From Pseudoalteromonas shioyasakiensis (GTDB lineage Bacteria; Pseudomonadota; Gammaproteobacteria; Enterobacterales; Alteromonadaceae), in assembly GCF_019134595.1 (NCBI RefSeq), contig NZ_CP077770.1, positions 3,158,501 through 3,222,500 of the forward strand: a DNA stretch of 64,000 nucleotides, written 5' to 3'. Both the position numbers and the translations under genes were made by a program. Shown here piece after piece: positions 37,184 to 46,319 of this stretch; the first letter of the stretch is position 1; each line of letters begins with the position of its first letter. The notes beneath the pieces were generated by a model, which was not told where the DNA came from, did no database searches, and saw nothing but the letters and a program-made list of their open reading frames with translations.

Positions 37184-37212
37184 ATTTTACGCTTAGATTG
37201 ATAATTAAGCAA
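37184..37212 (-). promoter_or_regulatory. Predicted sigma-70 promoter of the rpsF operon
   Basis: Minus strand: TTGCTT (37212-37207), 17-bp spacer, TAAAAT (37189-37184), followed by GCGCGC. A GC-rich discriminator is the mark of stringently controlled ribosomal promoters. Confidence 0.6.
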
Positions 37213-37274
37213 GATAAAACAGCAAGCCAAGCTAGATAATTGTGCTCTAATAAGATTTTCTAAGCGCTAAAAAC

Positions 37275-37301
37275 AAAAAACCCAGCCGAGGCTGGGTTTT
37301 T
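37275..37301 (-). terminator. Terminator of rpmB-rpmG
   Basis: Stem CCCAGCC / GGCTGGG (37281-37287 with 37290-37296), six A before, five T after; 20 bp after the rpmG stop on the minus strand. Confidence 0.88.
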
Positions 37302-37320
37302 GAGATTCTGAAAACTAAAA

Positions 37321-37476
37321 TTACTTGATTTTAGCTTCTTTGAAAATCACGTGTTTACGAGCTTTAGGATCGTATTTTTTGATTTCCATTTTTTCAGGCA
37401 TGTTACGCTTGTTCTTGTCGGTAGTGTAGAAAAAACCAGTACCAGCAGTTGAAACTAAACGGATCTTATCGCGCAT
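37321..37476 (-). CDS. rpmG: 50S ribosomal protein L33
   Basis: 51 aa: it begins [19 protein letters not shown] and ends [14 protein letters not shown]. It is too short for most ORF callers. It follows rpmB by 11 bp. No CxxC zinc pair is present, so this is the zinc-independent form. Confidence 0.96.
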   Translation of the reverse strand: MRDKIRLVSTAGTGFFYTTDKNKRNMPEKMEIKKYDPKARKHVIFKEAKIK

Positions 37477-37487
37477 GATTCAGTTCC

Positions 37488-37724
37488 TTAAACTTTTTCG
37501 CCACGAGCACGGATTTCTGTAAGAACCGCGTCGATGCCTTTTTTATCGATAATACGCATACCTTTAGTAGTAGTGCGTAGTGTTACAAAACGTTTTTCAC
37601 TTTCAACCCAAAAACGGTGAGTTTGTAGGTTAGGTAGGAAACGACGTTTAGTCGCGTTTCTCGCGTGTGAACGGTGGTTACCAACCGCTGGACGCTTACC
37701 TGTAACTTGACATACTTTAGACAT
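37488..37724 (-). CDS. rpmB: 50S ribosomal protein L28
   Basis: 78 aa (E. coli 78). [29 protein letters not shown] is diagnostic. SD GGAGA 8 bases before the ATG. First gene of the rpmB-rpmG operon; zinc-free version (no CxxC). Confidence 0.97.
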   Translation of the reverse strand: MSKVCQVTGKRPAVGNHRSHARNATKRRFLPNLQTHRFWVESEKRFVTLRTTTKGMRIIDKKGIDAVLTEIRARGEKV

Positions 37725-37808
37725 GTCTATATATCTCCAATAACTTCGCTCGAGCTTAATTTTCCCTTAGGCCAGTATTTGTGCCCCGGGATAAATCGAA
37801 GGGCGCTC

Positions 37809-37837
37809 TTTATACAGCTTATACAGGCAAAGATCAA
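37809..37837 (-). promoter_or_regulatory. Predicted sigma-70 promoter of rpmB-rpmG
   Basis: Minus strand: TTGATC (37837-37832), 17-bp spacer, TATAAA (37814-37809), then GAGCGCCC as a GC-rich discriminator; about 85 bp before the rpmB start. Confidence 0.6.
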
Positions 37838-37997
37838 GTAACAGATCTTATCCAATCAGCTCATGTGTAAATTTGATAGCGGCTAATTATAAAGATCGAA
37901 TGCCCTTAGGGAAAGTAAAAACTGCATTTAAATTAAACTAATTTCTAAAATCGCCCTAAACTGCTCATTTTTAACACACTCTCTTATACACTTAGCT

Positions 37998-38672
37998 CTA
38001 TATAAGCCCTCTTTCAGCAAACGAAACACAGTTTTCACCTCCCACTATGATGTGATCCAGCACATTTATGTCAATTAAGGCTAAGGCTTGCTGTAATTTT
38101 GTAGTGATTAATTTATCGGCCTGACTAGGTTCAGCAACCCCACTTGGGTGGTTATGAGCAAGTATGAGTGCCGCCGCATTATTACGCAGTGCTGCTTTAA
38201 CAACTTCGCGTGGGTACACAGAAGCTGCATTTATAGTGCCGTAAAAAAGCACTTCGTCTTTAATTAGCTGGTTTTGACTATCTAAGTACAGCACCATAAA
38301 TACTTCTTGCTGTAAGCCTCGCAGCTGAATAGTTAAATAGTCATACACGGCTTGCGGCGAATTAAATAATGCCTCGCGTTTACATTGCTCAAGCATATAG
38401 CGCCGGCTTAATTCAAGTACCGCTTGCAACTGAACATACTTAGCCGCCCCTAAGCCCTTTTGTGCGCAGAATTCTTGTTCGCTCGCGTTAAACAAGTTTT
38501 GCAATGTACTATTTATACTGAGTAAATGCTCTGCAAGCTCAATAGCATTCATGCCCGGCACGCCTGTGCGTAAAAATATTGCTAATAGCTCTGCATCTGA
38601 GAGTGCTTTGGCGCCCTGGGCAAGTAACTTCTCCCGCGGCCTTGCTGATAAAGGTAGATCGGTTAATGGCAT
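37998..38672 (-). CDS. radC: RadC family protein (JAB/MPN domain)
   Basis: 224 aa (E. coli 222). N-terminal helix-hairpin-helix part ([32 protein letters not shown]) and C-terminal RadC/JAB metalloprotease-like domain with [16 protein letters not shown]. The name comes from an old repair link that was later withdrawn; activity unknown. Conserved neighbour of rpmB and coaBC. Confidence 0.95.
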   Translation of the reverse strand: MPLTDLPLSARPREKLLAQGAKALSDAELLAIFLRTGVPGMNAIELAEHLLSINSTLQNLFNASEQEFCAQKGLGAAKYVQLQAVLELSRRYMLEQCKREALFNSPQAVYDYLTIQLRGLQQEVFMVLYLDSQNQLIKDEVLFYGTINAASVYPREVVKAALRNNAAALILAHNHPSGVAEPSQADKLITTKLQQALALIDINVLDHIIVGGENCVSFAERGLI

Positions 38673-38816
38673 TGCTTCATCCTTAAAACAACTATTCCAC
38701 TTATTAAACTGTACTATAAAATTTAGTTTTTTCCTGTCTGTATAAAAGAAAACTTCATGCTATAGGTAAAGATTTGCTATCGTTAGCCCATATCGACAAA
38801 GGTTAAATTTCACGTA

Positions 38817-40010
38817 ATGAAAAAATCAGTAAATAAAAAAATCCTGCTAGGTATGAGTGGTGGTATTGCAGCCTATAAATGCGCAGAACTTGTTCGCCGT
38901 TTAAAAGATCAAGGCTGTGAAGTAAAAGTCGTCATGACCGACTCAGCCAAACACTTTATTACTCCTTTAACTATGCAAGCGGTAAGCGGTGAGATTGTTT
39001 CTGATTCATTACTCGACCCAGCAGCAGAAGCCGCGATGGGTCATATCGAATTTGCCAAATGGGCCGACCTTATTTTAGTTGCCCCTGCAACCAGTAATAT
39101 TTTAGCGAAAATGGCAATGGGTATTGCCGATGATTTACTAACAACACTTCTATTAGCCACCCCTGCAAAAGTGGCTGTAGCACCAGCCATGAACCAACAA
39201 ATGTATGCCCACCCTGCTACACAAGCAAATATTGCCACACTTCGCGAACGCGGCGTGGCTATTTGGGGCCCTGGTAAAGGCGAGCAAGCCTGTGGTGATG
39301 TAGGCGCAGGACGCATGTTAGAGCCTCATGAGTTAGTCGCACTTTGTACACAACCTGAAGTTGAGCCATTACTTGCCGGCAAAACCATTACTATTACAGC
39401 AGGACCAACCCGAGAAGCCCTCGACCCTGTTCGTTATATCTCTAACCACAGCTCTGGCAAAATGGGTTATGCCCTTGCCGAGGCTGCACTTGCTTTAGGT
39501 GCAAAGGTCAACCTAATTTCCGGCCCCGTGACAATTAAAGCACCTGCTAATGCCCTGCTTACTACTATTGAAAGTGCAGAACAATTACTCACTGCCTCAA
39601 TGGAGCTAGCCGTGCAATCAGATGCCTTTATAGGCTGTGCAGCAGTAGCCGATTACCGTGCAGAAGCAATTCATGAGCAAAAGATGAAAAAGCAAGGCGA
39701 TGAACTAACCCTTACTTTAGTTAAGAACCCAGATGTTATCGCTAACGTCGCTGCGCTTAGCGAAAACCGCCCTTATACCGTTGGCTTTGCGGCAGAAACT
39801 CAAGATGTTGCAAGCTATGCACAAGGTAAATTAAAGAATAAAAACCTCGATATGATCTGCGCAAATGACGTATCAAAAGAAGGCCTTGGCTTTAATTCTG
39901 ATCATAATGCTTTAACACTCTTCTGGCACAATGAGCAGCTAGATTTAGCAATGGGAAGTAAAAAAGATTTAGCCATGAGCGTAATGACTGAGCTTGCCAA
40001 GCGTTTGTAA
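38817..40010 (+). CDS. coaBC: Bifunctional phosphopantothenoylcysteine decarboxylase / phosphopantothenate-cysteine ligase (Dfp)
   Basis: 397 aa. CoaC half: flavin-binding [15 protein letters not shown], catalytic His in [19 protein letters not shown], and CGDVGAGRM with the active-site Cys. CoaB half from about 190: [37 protein letters not shown]. It makes 4'-phosphopantetheine in CoA synthesis. In E. coli dut follows; here slmA follows directly. Confidence 0.96.
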   Translation: MKKSVNKKILLGMSGGIAAYKCAELVRRLKDQGCEVKVVMTDSAKHFITPLTMQAVSGEIVSDSLLDPAAEAAMGHIEFAKWADLILVAPATSNILAKMAMGIADDLLTTLLLATPAKVAVAPAMNQQMYAHPATQANIATLRERGVAIWGPGKGEQACGDVGAGRMLEPHELVALCTQPEVEPLLAGKTITITAGPTREALDPVRYISNHSSGKMGYALAEAALALGAKVNLISGPVTIKAPANALLTTIESAEQLLTASMELAVQSDAFIGCAAVADYRAEAIHEQKMKKQGDELTLTLVKNPDVIANVAALSENRPYTVGFAAETQDVASYAQGKLKNKNLDMICANDVSKEGLGFNSDHNALTLFWHNEQLDLAMGSKKDLAMSVMTELAKRL

Positions 40011-40122
40011 AAATGCTGGAAAGAAACTGAATAAAACATTAACATAAGCCACTCATTTGCACAAAAAATGGCTTGTCTGACTCCCAACAGCGCAAGTAAT
40101 AAATTATAAGAAAGGAATGGTC

Positions 40123-40710
40123 ATGCCTGCGACAAAAAGAAGTAATCGCAAAGAGCAGATTCTGCAAGCACTCGCACAAATGTTAGAAACCAGCCCAGGT
40201 CAACGTATCACCACCGCAAAGCTCGCGGCTGAGGTAGGTGTGTCTGAAGCTGCGTTATATCGCCATTTTCCGAGTAAAGCACGGATGTTTGAGGGCCTAA
40301 TCGAGTTTATTGAAGATACCCTGTTATCACGCATTAACCTCATTTTAGAAAATGAGAAAGAAAGCCAAACACGTGTATACAATATTTTGCTGTTATTGTT
40401 AGCTTTTGCCGAGAAAAACCCGGGCATTACCCGCATTTTGACTGGTGATGCCTTACAAGGTGAACAAGAGCGTTTACGTGAACGTGTACAAGGCTTATTT
40501 GAAAAGCTAGAAACTCAGTTCAAGCAAGTGCTACGCGAACGCAAACTTCGCGAAGGTAAAGCATTCCAGTCAGACGAAAGCACCCTAGCCAACTTCTTAC
40601 TCGCCTATGTAGAAGGTAAGATGAATCAATTCGTGCGCAGCGACTTTAAAGCAAAACCAAGTGCACAATTTGAAAAACAATGGCCAGAGCTACAGAAGAT
40701 TTGGTTGTAG
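40123..40710 (+). CDS. slmA: Nucleoid occlusion factor SlmA
   Basis: 195 aa TetR-family protein that binds DNA sites and blocks FtsZ over the nucleoid. It reads closely like E. coli SlmA ([64 protein letters not shown]). The ATG at 40123 has GGA 6 bases upstream; the ATG at 40117 would have none. dut, which separates coaBC and slmA in E. coli, is missing here. Confidence 0.95.
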   Translation: MPATKRSNRKEQILQALAQMLETSPGQRITTAKLAAEVGVSEAALYRHFPSKARMFEGLIEFIEDTLLSRINLILENEKESQTRVYNILLLLLAFAEKNPGITRILTGDALQGEQERLRERVQGLFEKLETQFKQVLRERKLREGKAFQSDESTLANFLLAYVEGKMNQFVRSDFKAKPSAQFEKQWPELQKIWL

Positions 40711-40739
40711 TGAGTTGCTAAGGGAAGAGTAAAGTTGGA

Positions 40740-40767
40740 GCTGTCAGCCTTCAGCCGTCAGCTATCA
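40740..40767. repeat. Period-7 array, four heptads (GCNNTCA)
   Basis: GCTGTCA, GCCTTCA, GCCGTCA, GCTATCA in a row, four 7-mers keeping GC and TCA in register. Confidence 0.85.
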
Positions 40768-40878
40768 GATTGAATTCCAAACAGTTAGCGAGCTTCTAGG
40801 GGAAAGAGCAAAGTTAGCAGGCTGCTTTCTAACTTTCCTCATTCTTTTCTCATTCACTTCTCTTTGTGCAATTTTTTC

Positions 40879-40898
40879 GCGTGAAATAAATTTCACGC
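40879..40898. promoter_or_regulatory. Perfect palindrome GCGTGAAAT-AA-ATTTCACGC
   Basis: Two 9-bp arms with 2-bp spacer, about 130 bp before the S9 peptidase start. Could be a dimeric-repressor operator; no T tail for a terminator. Confidence 0.5.
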
Positions 40899-41026
40899 CT
40901 ACAAGCTTTAATCTCGCTAACTTTCCCCTTCCACCTCCCCAAACACGCCACTTATCGTATCTACTCGAATTGTTTATTAAAAACGCTACACTGGGTGCAT
41001 CAATTTAAAAACAACGAGAAAGATAA

Positions 41027-43780
41027 ATGAAAGCGCAATTATCACTTTTGAGCTTAGCCTTGGTGACAAGCCTTGGTAGTGCACAAGTTAGTGCAAAAGA
41101 AGCTCTGCAATTTAAAGACGTGTTTGATTTTAAATATGCAAAAGGCACCCAACTTTCTGAAGATGGCCAAATTCTTAGCTTTAGTGCCGACCCGTATCGC
41201 GGTAATGCACAAGGTTTGGTTTATACATTAAACAGCAACACCTTGCTAACTAGCGTTGTGCGCGGTACTCGCCCAACTATTAATAAAGCAGCAAACTGGG
41301 TGGCTTTTACTCAGGTACCAAGCTTACTTGAAAAAGAAACCACCAAGAAAAAAGATGAGCTAAAAAACAACCTTGTTTTAGTGAGTACTAAAAATGGTGA
41401 GCAACAAACGTTTAACGATGTAAAAGACTACGCGTTATCGGATGATGGTGTATGGCTTGCTTACCGACTCGATAAGAAAGCAGATAAAAAAGACGACCAA
41501 GAAAAAGACGAAAACAGCAGCGAAATCAAGCCAGACAAAAAAGACAAAAGCTTTGATTTAGTGCTTGTTAACCTTCAAAACAAAACCACTCACACCGTAA
41601 ATAATGTATTCAGCTATGCGATTAGCAGCACCGGAGAGCAGTTATTAGCAAGCCAAAGCTACAGTAATGGTGCCGACAACCAAGTTGTATTAGTTGCGCT
41701 TAATAATGACTTTGCAACGAGTGTACTGATTGATGAGCCGGGCGTTGTGGCAAACAAAATTGCTTGGCAGCCAAACAGCAATACCGCAGCGCTGTTAATT
41801 GGTAATTATGTGAATGATGATACACGCCGTCGTGATCACAGCTTACAGCTTTTACAAAACGGGGCGCTTTCAACCATTCACTCTGCAGATAGCAGTTGGA
41901 CTATTGGCAAAACAGCATCGCTAAAATGGTCTGAAGATGGTGCTCGTTTATACTTTGAAAACCACCCTAAACTCGCTGCAAAAGTTGCCGCAAAAGAATA
42001 CAAAGATGAAGCTTCTTTATATGATTTCGATACCATTCGCGACCAAAAAGGCCTTAACGTTTGGCACAACAAAGACGCTGAAATTAAGCCACGCGAAGAG
42101 CAGCAATGGAACAAAGCGAATAAGCTTCGTCACTACCAAGCGGTATATCATGTAAATGGTCAGCAAGTTGTGCAGTTAAGCACGCCGAATATGCCTGAGG
42201 TTTCACTTAATACTCATCGCGAAGCGCTATTAGGCTATTCAGACCGACCTTACCTAGAACGTGTTATGTATGGCGGTTTTTACGCAGATTACTTCAGCGT
42301 TGATGTTAAAACCGGTAAACAAACCGCTATTGTCAGCGACTATCCGTTTAGACCAAGCCTTGCGCCAAATGGTCAATTTGCGGCATTTTTCCAAGACAGC
42401 CAAGTACAGCTCAAAGATTTAGGTAACAACAAGGTTTCGAGCTTATCTAAAGCAATTAAAGCTATTTTTGCTGATGATAAACATGACTACCCATCACCTC
42501 AGCCGGGTTATGGTTTTGCTGGCTGGTTAAACGATAGCAGCCAAGTACTGGTTTACAGTAAATTTGATATTTGGGCTTTTGATGTCGCAACACAAAAAGC
42601 AACGCGCCTAACCCAAGGTAAAGAAACCAATACCCAATATCGTGTTATTAAACTTGATAAAGACCAAGTGGGCTTTGCCAAAGACGAAACATTATTACTA
42701 AGCGCAACCAACCTGCAAGATAAGCAAACTGAAATTGCTAAGCTTGATTTAACAAGCAATAAAGTAAGCAAAGTACTTTCGGGTAAAAAGCGCTATGATG
42801 TGGTGAAAAAGGCAAAAAATGCCGACAAATACCTATTTACTGCGCAAACATATCAGCAATTCCCTGATTACTATCAAACTGATTTCAGCTTCAAAAAGCC
42901 ACAGCGTGTTACCAATCTAAACCCACAAATTAGCAACTTTGCATGGGGTGAAAAACCTGAGCTTATTAGCTATAAAGGGTTTGATGGTGAAGACTTACAA
43001 GGCGTATTAATCAAACCTGCGGGCTACAAAAAAGGCGATAAGGTTCCGGTGGTTGTGTACTTCTACCGCTATATGAGCCAACGCATGTATGACTTCCCGA
43101 AAATGGAGTTAAATCATCGCCCTAACTTCCCAATGTTTACCTCAAATGGTTATGCGATTTTCTTACCTGATATCCGTTTTGAAATTGGCCATCCGGGTAA
43201 ATCGTCAACCCAAACGATGATCAACGCCACTCAAAAGTTAATTGATTTAGGCATTGCTGATCCAGATAAAATTGGTTTACAAGGTCACTCATGGGCAGGC
43301 TACCAAAGCGCCTTTATGATCACTCAAACAGATATGTTTAAGGCGGTTGTATCGGGTGCGCCAGTATCTAATATGACCAGTGCTTATAGTGGTATTCGCT
43401 TAAAATCAGGCCTTGCGCGTCAGTTCCAATACGAAACAGGTCAAAGCCGCATTGGTAAAACGTTATTCGAAGCGCCAGAGCTATACATCGAAAATTCACC
43501 AGTGTTCTTCGCAGATAAGGTGAACACCCCAATTCTGATTATGTTTGGCGACAAAGATGATGCTGTGCCATGGCACGAAGGTGTTCAATACTACCTAGCG
43601 CTTCGCCGTGCGGGTAAAGATGCCACCTTCTTACAATACGAAGGTGAACCACATCACCTGAAGAAATTCCCTAACCAAGTGGATTTCTCAGTACGCATGA
43701 TGGAATATTTTGATCACTACTTAAAAGGCAAACCAGCCGCTGAGTGGATCAAAAACGGCGCACCCTTTATTGAAGAATAA
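41027..43780 (+). CDS. Exported S9-family (prolyl oligopeptidase-like) serine peptidase
   Basis: 917 aa. Signal peptide ending AQVSA (about 1-23), a long N-terminal beta-propeller-type region (with a Lys/Asp-rich insertion about 145-175), and a C-terminal alpha/beta hydrolase domain. The triad is visible: Ser755 in GHSWAGY, Asp844 in GDKDDAVP, His876 or His877 in EGEPHHLKK. Length about 900 aa fits the bacterial S9 group seen in Alteromonadales, near acylaminoacyl-peptidase and DPP-type enzymes; specificity not known. Periplasmic. Alone, with a hairpin after the stop. Confidence 0.88.
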   Translation: MKAQLSLLSLALVTSLGSAQVSAKEALQFKDVFDFKYAKGTQLSEDGQILSFSADPYRGNAQGLVYTLNSNTLLTSVVRGTRPTINKAANWVAFTQVPSLLEKETTKKKDELKNNLVLVSTKNGEQQTFNDVKDYALSDDGVWLAYRLDKKADKKDDQEKDENSSEIKPDKKDKSFDLVLVNLQNKTTHTVNNVFSYAISSTGEQLLASQSYSNGADNQVVLVALNNDFATSVLIDEPGVVANKIAWQPNSNTAALLIGNYVNDDTRRRDHSLQLLQNGALSTIHSADSSWTIGKTASLKWSEDGARLYFENHPKLAAKVAAKEYKDEASLYDFDTIRDQKGLNVWHNKDAEIKPREEQQWNKANKLRHYQAVYHVNGQQVVQLSTPNMPEVSLNTHREALLGYSDRPYLERVMYGGFYADYFSVDVKTGKQTAIVSDYPFRPSLAPNGQFAAFFQDSQVQLKDLGNNKVSSLSKAIKAIFADDKHDYPSPQPGYGFAGWLNDSSQVLVYSKFDIWAFDVATQKATRLTQGKETNTQYRVIKLDKDQVGFAKDETLLLSATNLQDKQTEIAKLDLTSNKVSKVLSGKKRYDVVKKAKNADKYLFTAQTYQQFPDYYQTDFSFKKPQRVTNLNPQISNFAWGEKPELISYKGFDGEDLQGVLIKPAGYKKGDKVPVVVYFYRYMSQRMYDFPKMELNHRPNFPMFTSNGYAIFLPDIRFEIGHPGKSSTQTMINATQKLIDLGIADPDKIGLQGHSWAGYQSAFMITQTDMFKAVVSGAPVSNMTSAYSGIRLKSGLARQFQYETGQSRIGKTLFEAPELYIENSPVFFADKVNTPILIMFGDKDDAVPWHEGVQYYLALRRAGKDATFLQYEGEPHHLKKFPNQVDFSVRMMEYFDHYLKGKPAAEWIKNGAPFIEE

Positions 43781-43820
43781 GCAATAAGCTGAATTTAAGC
43801 TGACTGCACACCTCCTCCAG

Positions 43821-43846
43821 AGCCAGCATTTTTGCTGGCTTTATTC
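43821..43846 (+). terminator. Hairpin terminator of the S9 peptidase gene
   Basis: AGCCAGC / GCTGGCT (43821-43827 with 43834-43840), 6-base loop, then TTATTC; T tail is imperfect. Confidence 0.65.
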
Positions 43847-43969
43847 TATAAAATCAATCAAACCATCTATTTTTTCGATTTTATCAATCGATTTAAACCC
43901 CAGTTTGTAAGTGGAAAGTTAACCAGAACAAATCTATATTTCATCCAACTTCTAACTGGAGACTACACA

Positions 43970-46183
43970 ATGTTTAAGAAATCAACGTCAGCTTTGTCTA
44001 AAGTAGCTGTTGCGGTATCACTGTTGGTGGCAACAGGCGTACAAGCTACAAACGACATCAAATCAAACCAATTCTGGTGGCCAGAGCAATTAGATCTTAG
44101 CCAACTTCGTGCCCATGGCGCAGAGTCTGATCCTATGGGTCCTTACTTTGATTACAAAAAAGAATTCTTAAAGTTAGACCTAAACACAGTGAAAGCTGAT
44201 ATTGAGAAAGTATTGACTGATTCTCAAGATTGGTGGCCTGCTGACTACGGTCACTATGGTCCGTTCTTCATCCGTATGGCGTGGCACGCATCAGGTACGT
44301 ACCGTACTTTTGATGGCCGTGGTGGCGCAGGCGGTGGTCAACAACGTTTCGACCCATTAAACAGCTGGCCTGATAACGCGAACCTTGATAAGGCGCGTCG
44401 TTTACTTTGGCCTATAAAACAAAAATACGGTCGCAGCATTTCTTGGGCTGACTTAATGGCGTTAACAGGTAACGTTGCACTTGAATCAATGGGCTTCAAA
44501 ACCTTCGGTTATGCCGGTGGTCGTGAAGACGATTGGGAGCCAGATTACGTATACTGGGGCCCTGAAGGCAAAATGTTAACTGACGAACGTCGTGACAAAA
44601 AAGGTAAACTTAAAGGCCCATTAGCGGCAGTAGAGATGGGCTTAATCTATGTAAACCCAGAAGGCCCTCACGGCAACCCTGATCCACTTCTAGCAGCAGA
44701 AGACATTCGTTTATCATTCGGCCGCATGGCAATGAACGATGAAGAAATCGTTGCGCTAATCGCCGGTGGTCACAGCTTTGGTAAAGCACACGGCGCGAAA
44801 AAAGCGACGTGTTTAGACAAAGAGCCAGCAGCTGCAGGTATTGAAGAGCAAGGTTTAGGTTGGAAAAACAAATGTGGTAAAGGTCACTCTGAAGATACCA
44901 TCACTTCAGGTCTTGAAGGTGCATGGACAGTGACACCAACACGTTGGTCAATCAACTACCTACAAAACTTATTCAGCTTTGAGTGGGTTAAAACTAAGAG
45001 CCCTGCAGGTGCGACTCAGTGGATCCCAGAAAATGGTCAAGCGTCTAACCTAGTGCCAGATGCGCATATTAAAGGTAAGCGTCATGCACCTATCATGTTC
45101 ACAACTGATATCGCGTTAAAAGCAGATCCTGAGTTCCGTAAGATCTCACAGCGTTTCTTAAACGACCCGAAAGAGTTCGAACTGGCATTTGCTAAAGCAT
45201 GGTTCAAACTAAACCACCGCGATATGGGCCCACGTGCTCGTTACCTAGGTGACTTAGTGCCAGAAGAAGTATTAATTTGGCAAGACTACATCCCTGCGGT
45301 TGACCACAAACTAGTTGATAGCAAAGATATCGCGTCACTTAAAGCTAGCATCTTAGATTCAGGTTTATCTGTATCTGAACTAGTGCGTGTTGCTTGGGCA
45401 TCAGCAGCAAGCTACCGCGACACAGATATGCGTGGTGGTGCAAACGGTGCACGTATTCGCTTTGCTCCGCAAAAAGATTGGCCGGTAAACAACCCGAAAG
45501 AAGTAGCTAAAGTACTTAGCAAACTTGAGAAAATCCAAACTAAGTTCAACAAAAAAGCATCTGGCGGTAAAGAAATTTCACTAGCAGATATGATTGTTCT
45601 TGGTGGTGCGGCTGCAATCGAAAAAGCAGCAAGCGACGCAGGTTTCTCTATCGCAGTACCGTTCAAGCCAGGTCGTATGGACGCGTCATTAGAAATGACT
45701 GACGTTGAATCATTCGAAGTACTTGAGCCAACGGCAGATGCGTTCCGTAACTACTACAGCTCAGCATGGAAATCACCGGCTGAAATGTTAGTTGAACGTG
45801 CTGATTTACTAAGCTTATCAGTACCAGAAATGACTGCATTACTAGGTGGTATGCGTGCCCTTAACGCGAATACTGACCAAACTAAACACGGTGTATTCAC
45901 GAAAAAGCCTGGCACATTAAGCAACGATTTCTTCGTTAACCTATTAGATATGTCAACGAAGTGGTCTAAGTCTTCTGAAGAAGGTGTTTACGAAGGCCGT
46001 GACCGTCAGTCAGGCAAACTTAAGTGGACAGCAACACCAGTAGATTTAATCTTCGGTTCAAACTCAGAGCTACGTTCAATTGCTGAAGTGTATGCCTCTG
46101 ACGATGCTAAACAAAAGTTCGTTGATGACTTCGTAGCAGCATGGACTAAAGTAATGACGCTAGATCGTTTCGACCTACGTTAA
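43970..46183 (+). CDS. katG: Catalase-peroxidase KatG with an N-terminal signal peptide (periplasmic form)
   Basis: 737 aa from the ATG at 43970 (GGAG 8 bases upstream); the frame extends 46 codons further but without [28 protein letters not shown] is a signal peptide, unlike cytosolic E. coli KatG. Active site intact: Arg102, Trp105, His106 ([11 protein letters not shown]), Trp105-Tyr227-Met253 adduct residues, proximal His268 in [10 protein letters not shown]. The second, haem-free KatG domain follows. It removes H2O2 and is probably exported by Sec. Confidence 0.93.
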   Translation: MFKKSTSALSKVAVAVSLLVATGVQATNDIKSNQFWWPEQLDLSQLRAHGAESDPMGPYFDYKKEFLKLDLNTVKADIEKVLTDSQDWWPADYGHYGPFFIRMAWHASGTYRTFDGRGGAGGGQQRFDPLNSWPDNANLDKARRLLWPIKQKYGRSISWADLMALTGNVALESMGFKTFGYAGGREDDWEPDYVYWGPEGKMLTDERRDKKGKLKGPLAAVEMGLIYVNPEGPHGNPDPLLAAEDIRLSFGRMAMNDEEIVALIAGGHSFGKAHGAKKATCLDKEPAAAGIEEQGLGWKNKCGKGHSEDTITSGLEGAWTVTPTRWSINYLQNLFSFEWVKTKSPAGATQWIPENGQASNLVPDAHIKGKRHAPIMFTTDIALKADPEFRKISQRFLNDPKEFELAFAKAWFKLNHRDMGPRARYLGDLVPEEVLIWQDYIPAVDHKLVDSKDIASLKASILDSGLSVSELVRVAWASAASYRDTDMRGGANGARIRFAPQKDWPVNNPKEVAKVLSKLEKIQTKFNKKASGGKEISLADMIVLGGAAAIEKAASDAGFSIAVPFKPGRMDASLEMTDVESFEVLEPTADAFRNYYSSAWKSPAEMLVERADLLSLSVPEMTALLGGMRALNANTDQTKHGVFTKKPGTLSNDFFVNLLDMSTKWSKSSEEGVYEGRDRQSGKLKWTATPVDLIFGSNSELRSIAEVYASDDAKQKFVDDFVAAWTKVMTLDRFDLR

Positions 46184-46203
46184 TTCTTATTTTCGCAACC
46201 AAC

Positions 46204-46230
46204 AAAGCCGCTAAATTAGCGGCTTTTTTT
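46204..46230 (+). terminator. Rho-independent terminator of katG
   Basis: Perfect stem GCCGCTAA / TTAGCGGC (46207-46214 with 46216-46223), one-base loop, seven T. Confidence 0.92.
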
Positions 46231-46319
46231 ATTTTCGTTGATAATTTACTCGACAAGGCAGCGGTTTACGTTAAAAATAAAACTTTATTATTATATTTAT
46301 TTGGACACAGGCATTAGGG

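Larger units (their letters stand above)
40718..40930. repeat. Degenerate repeat-rich intergenic region
   Basis: Between slmA and the S9 peptidase gene (316 bp, no gene). Related copies lie near 40719-40742 and 40796-40823 (form AGGGGAAAGAGCAAAGTTAG) and one inverted copy at 40913-40930 (CTCGCTAACTTTCCCCTT). A period-7 array and a perfect palindrome are embedded and listed separately. Confidence 0.6.

Noticed and set aside
40011..40122. A short or broken dut gene between coaBC and slmA
   Set aside because: Only 112 bp are left and no dUTPase motif is present.
43832..43969. 46-codon upstream extension of katG
   Set aside because: It covers the terminator of the S9 gene and has no SD; the ATG at 43970 has GGAG and gives a signal peptide.
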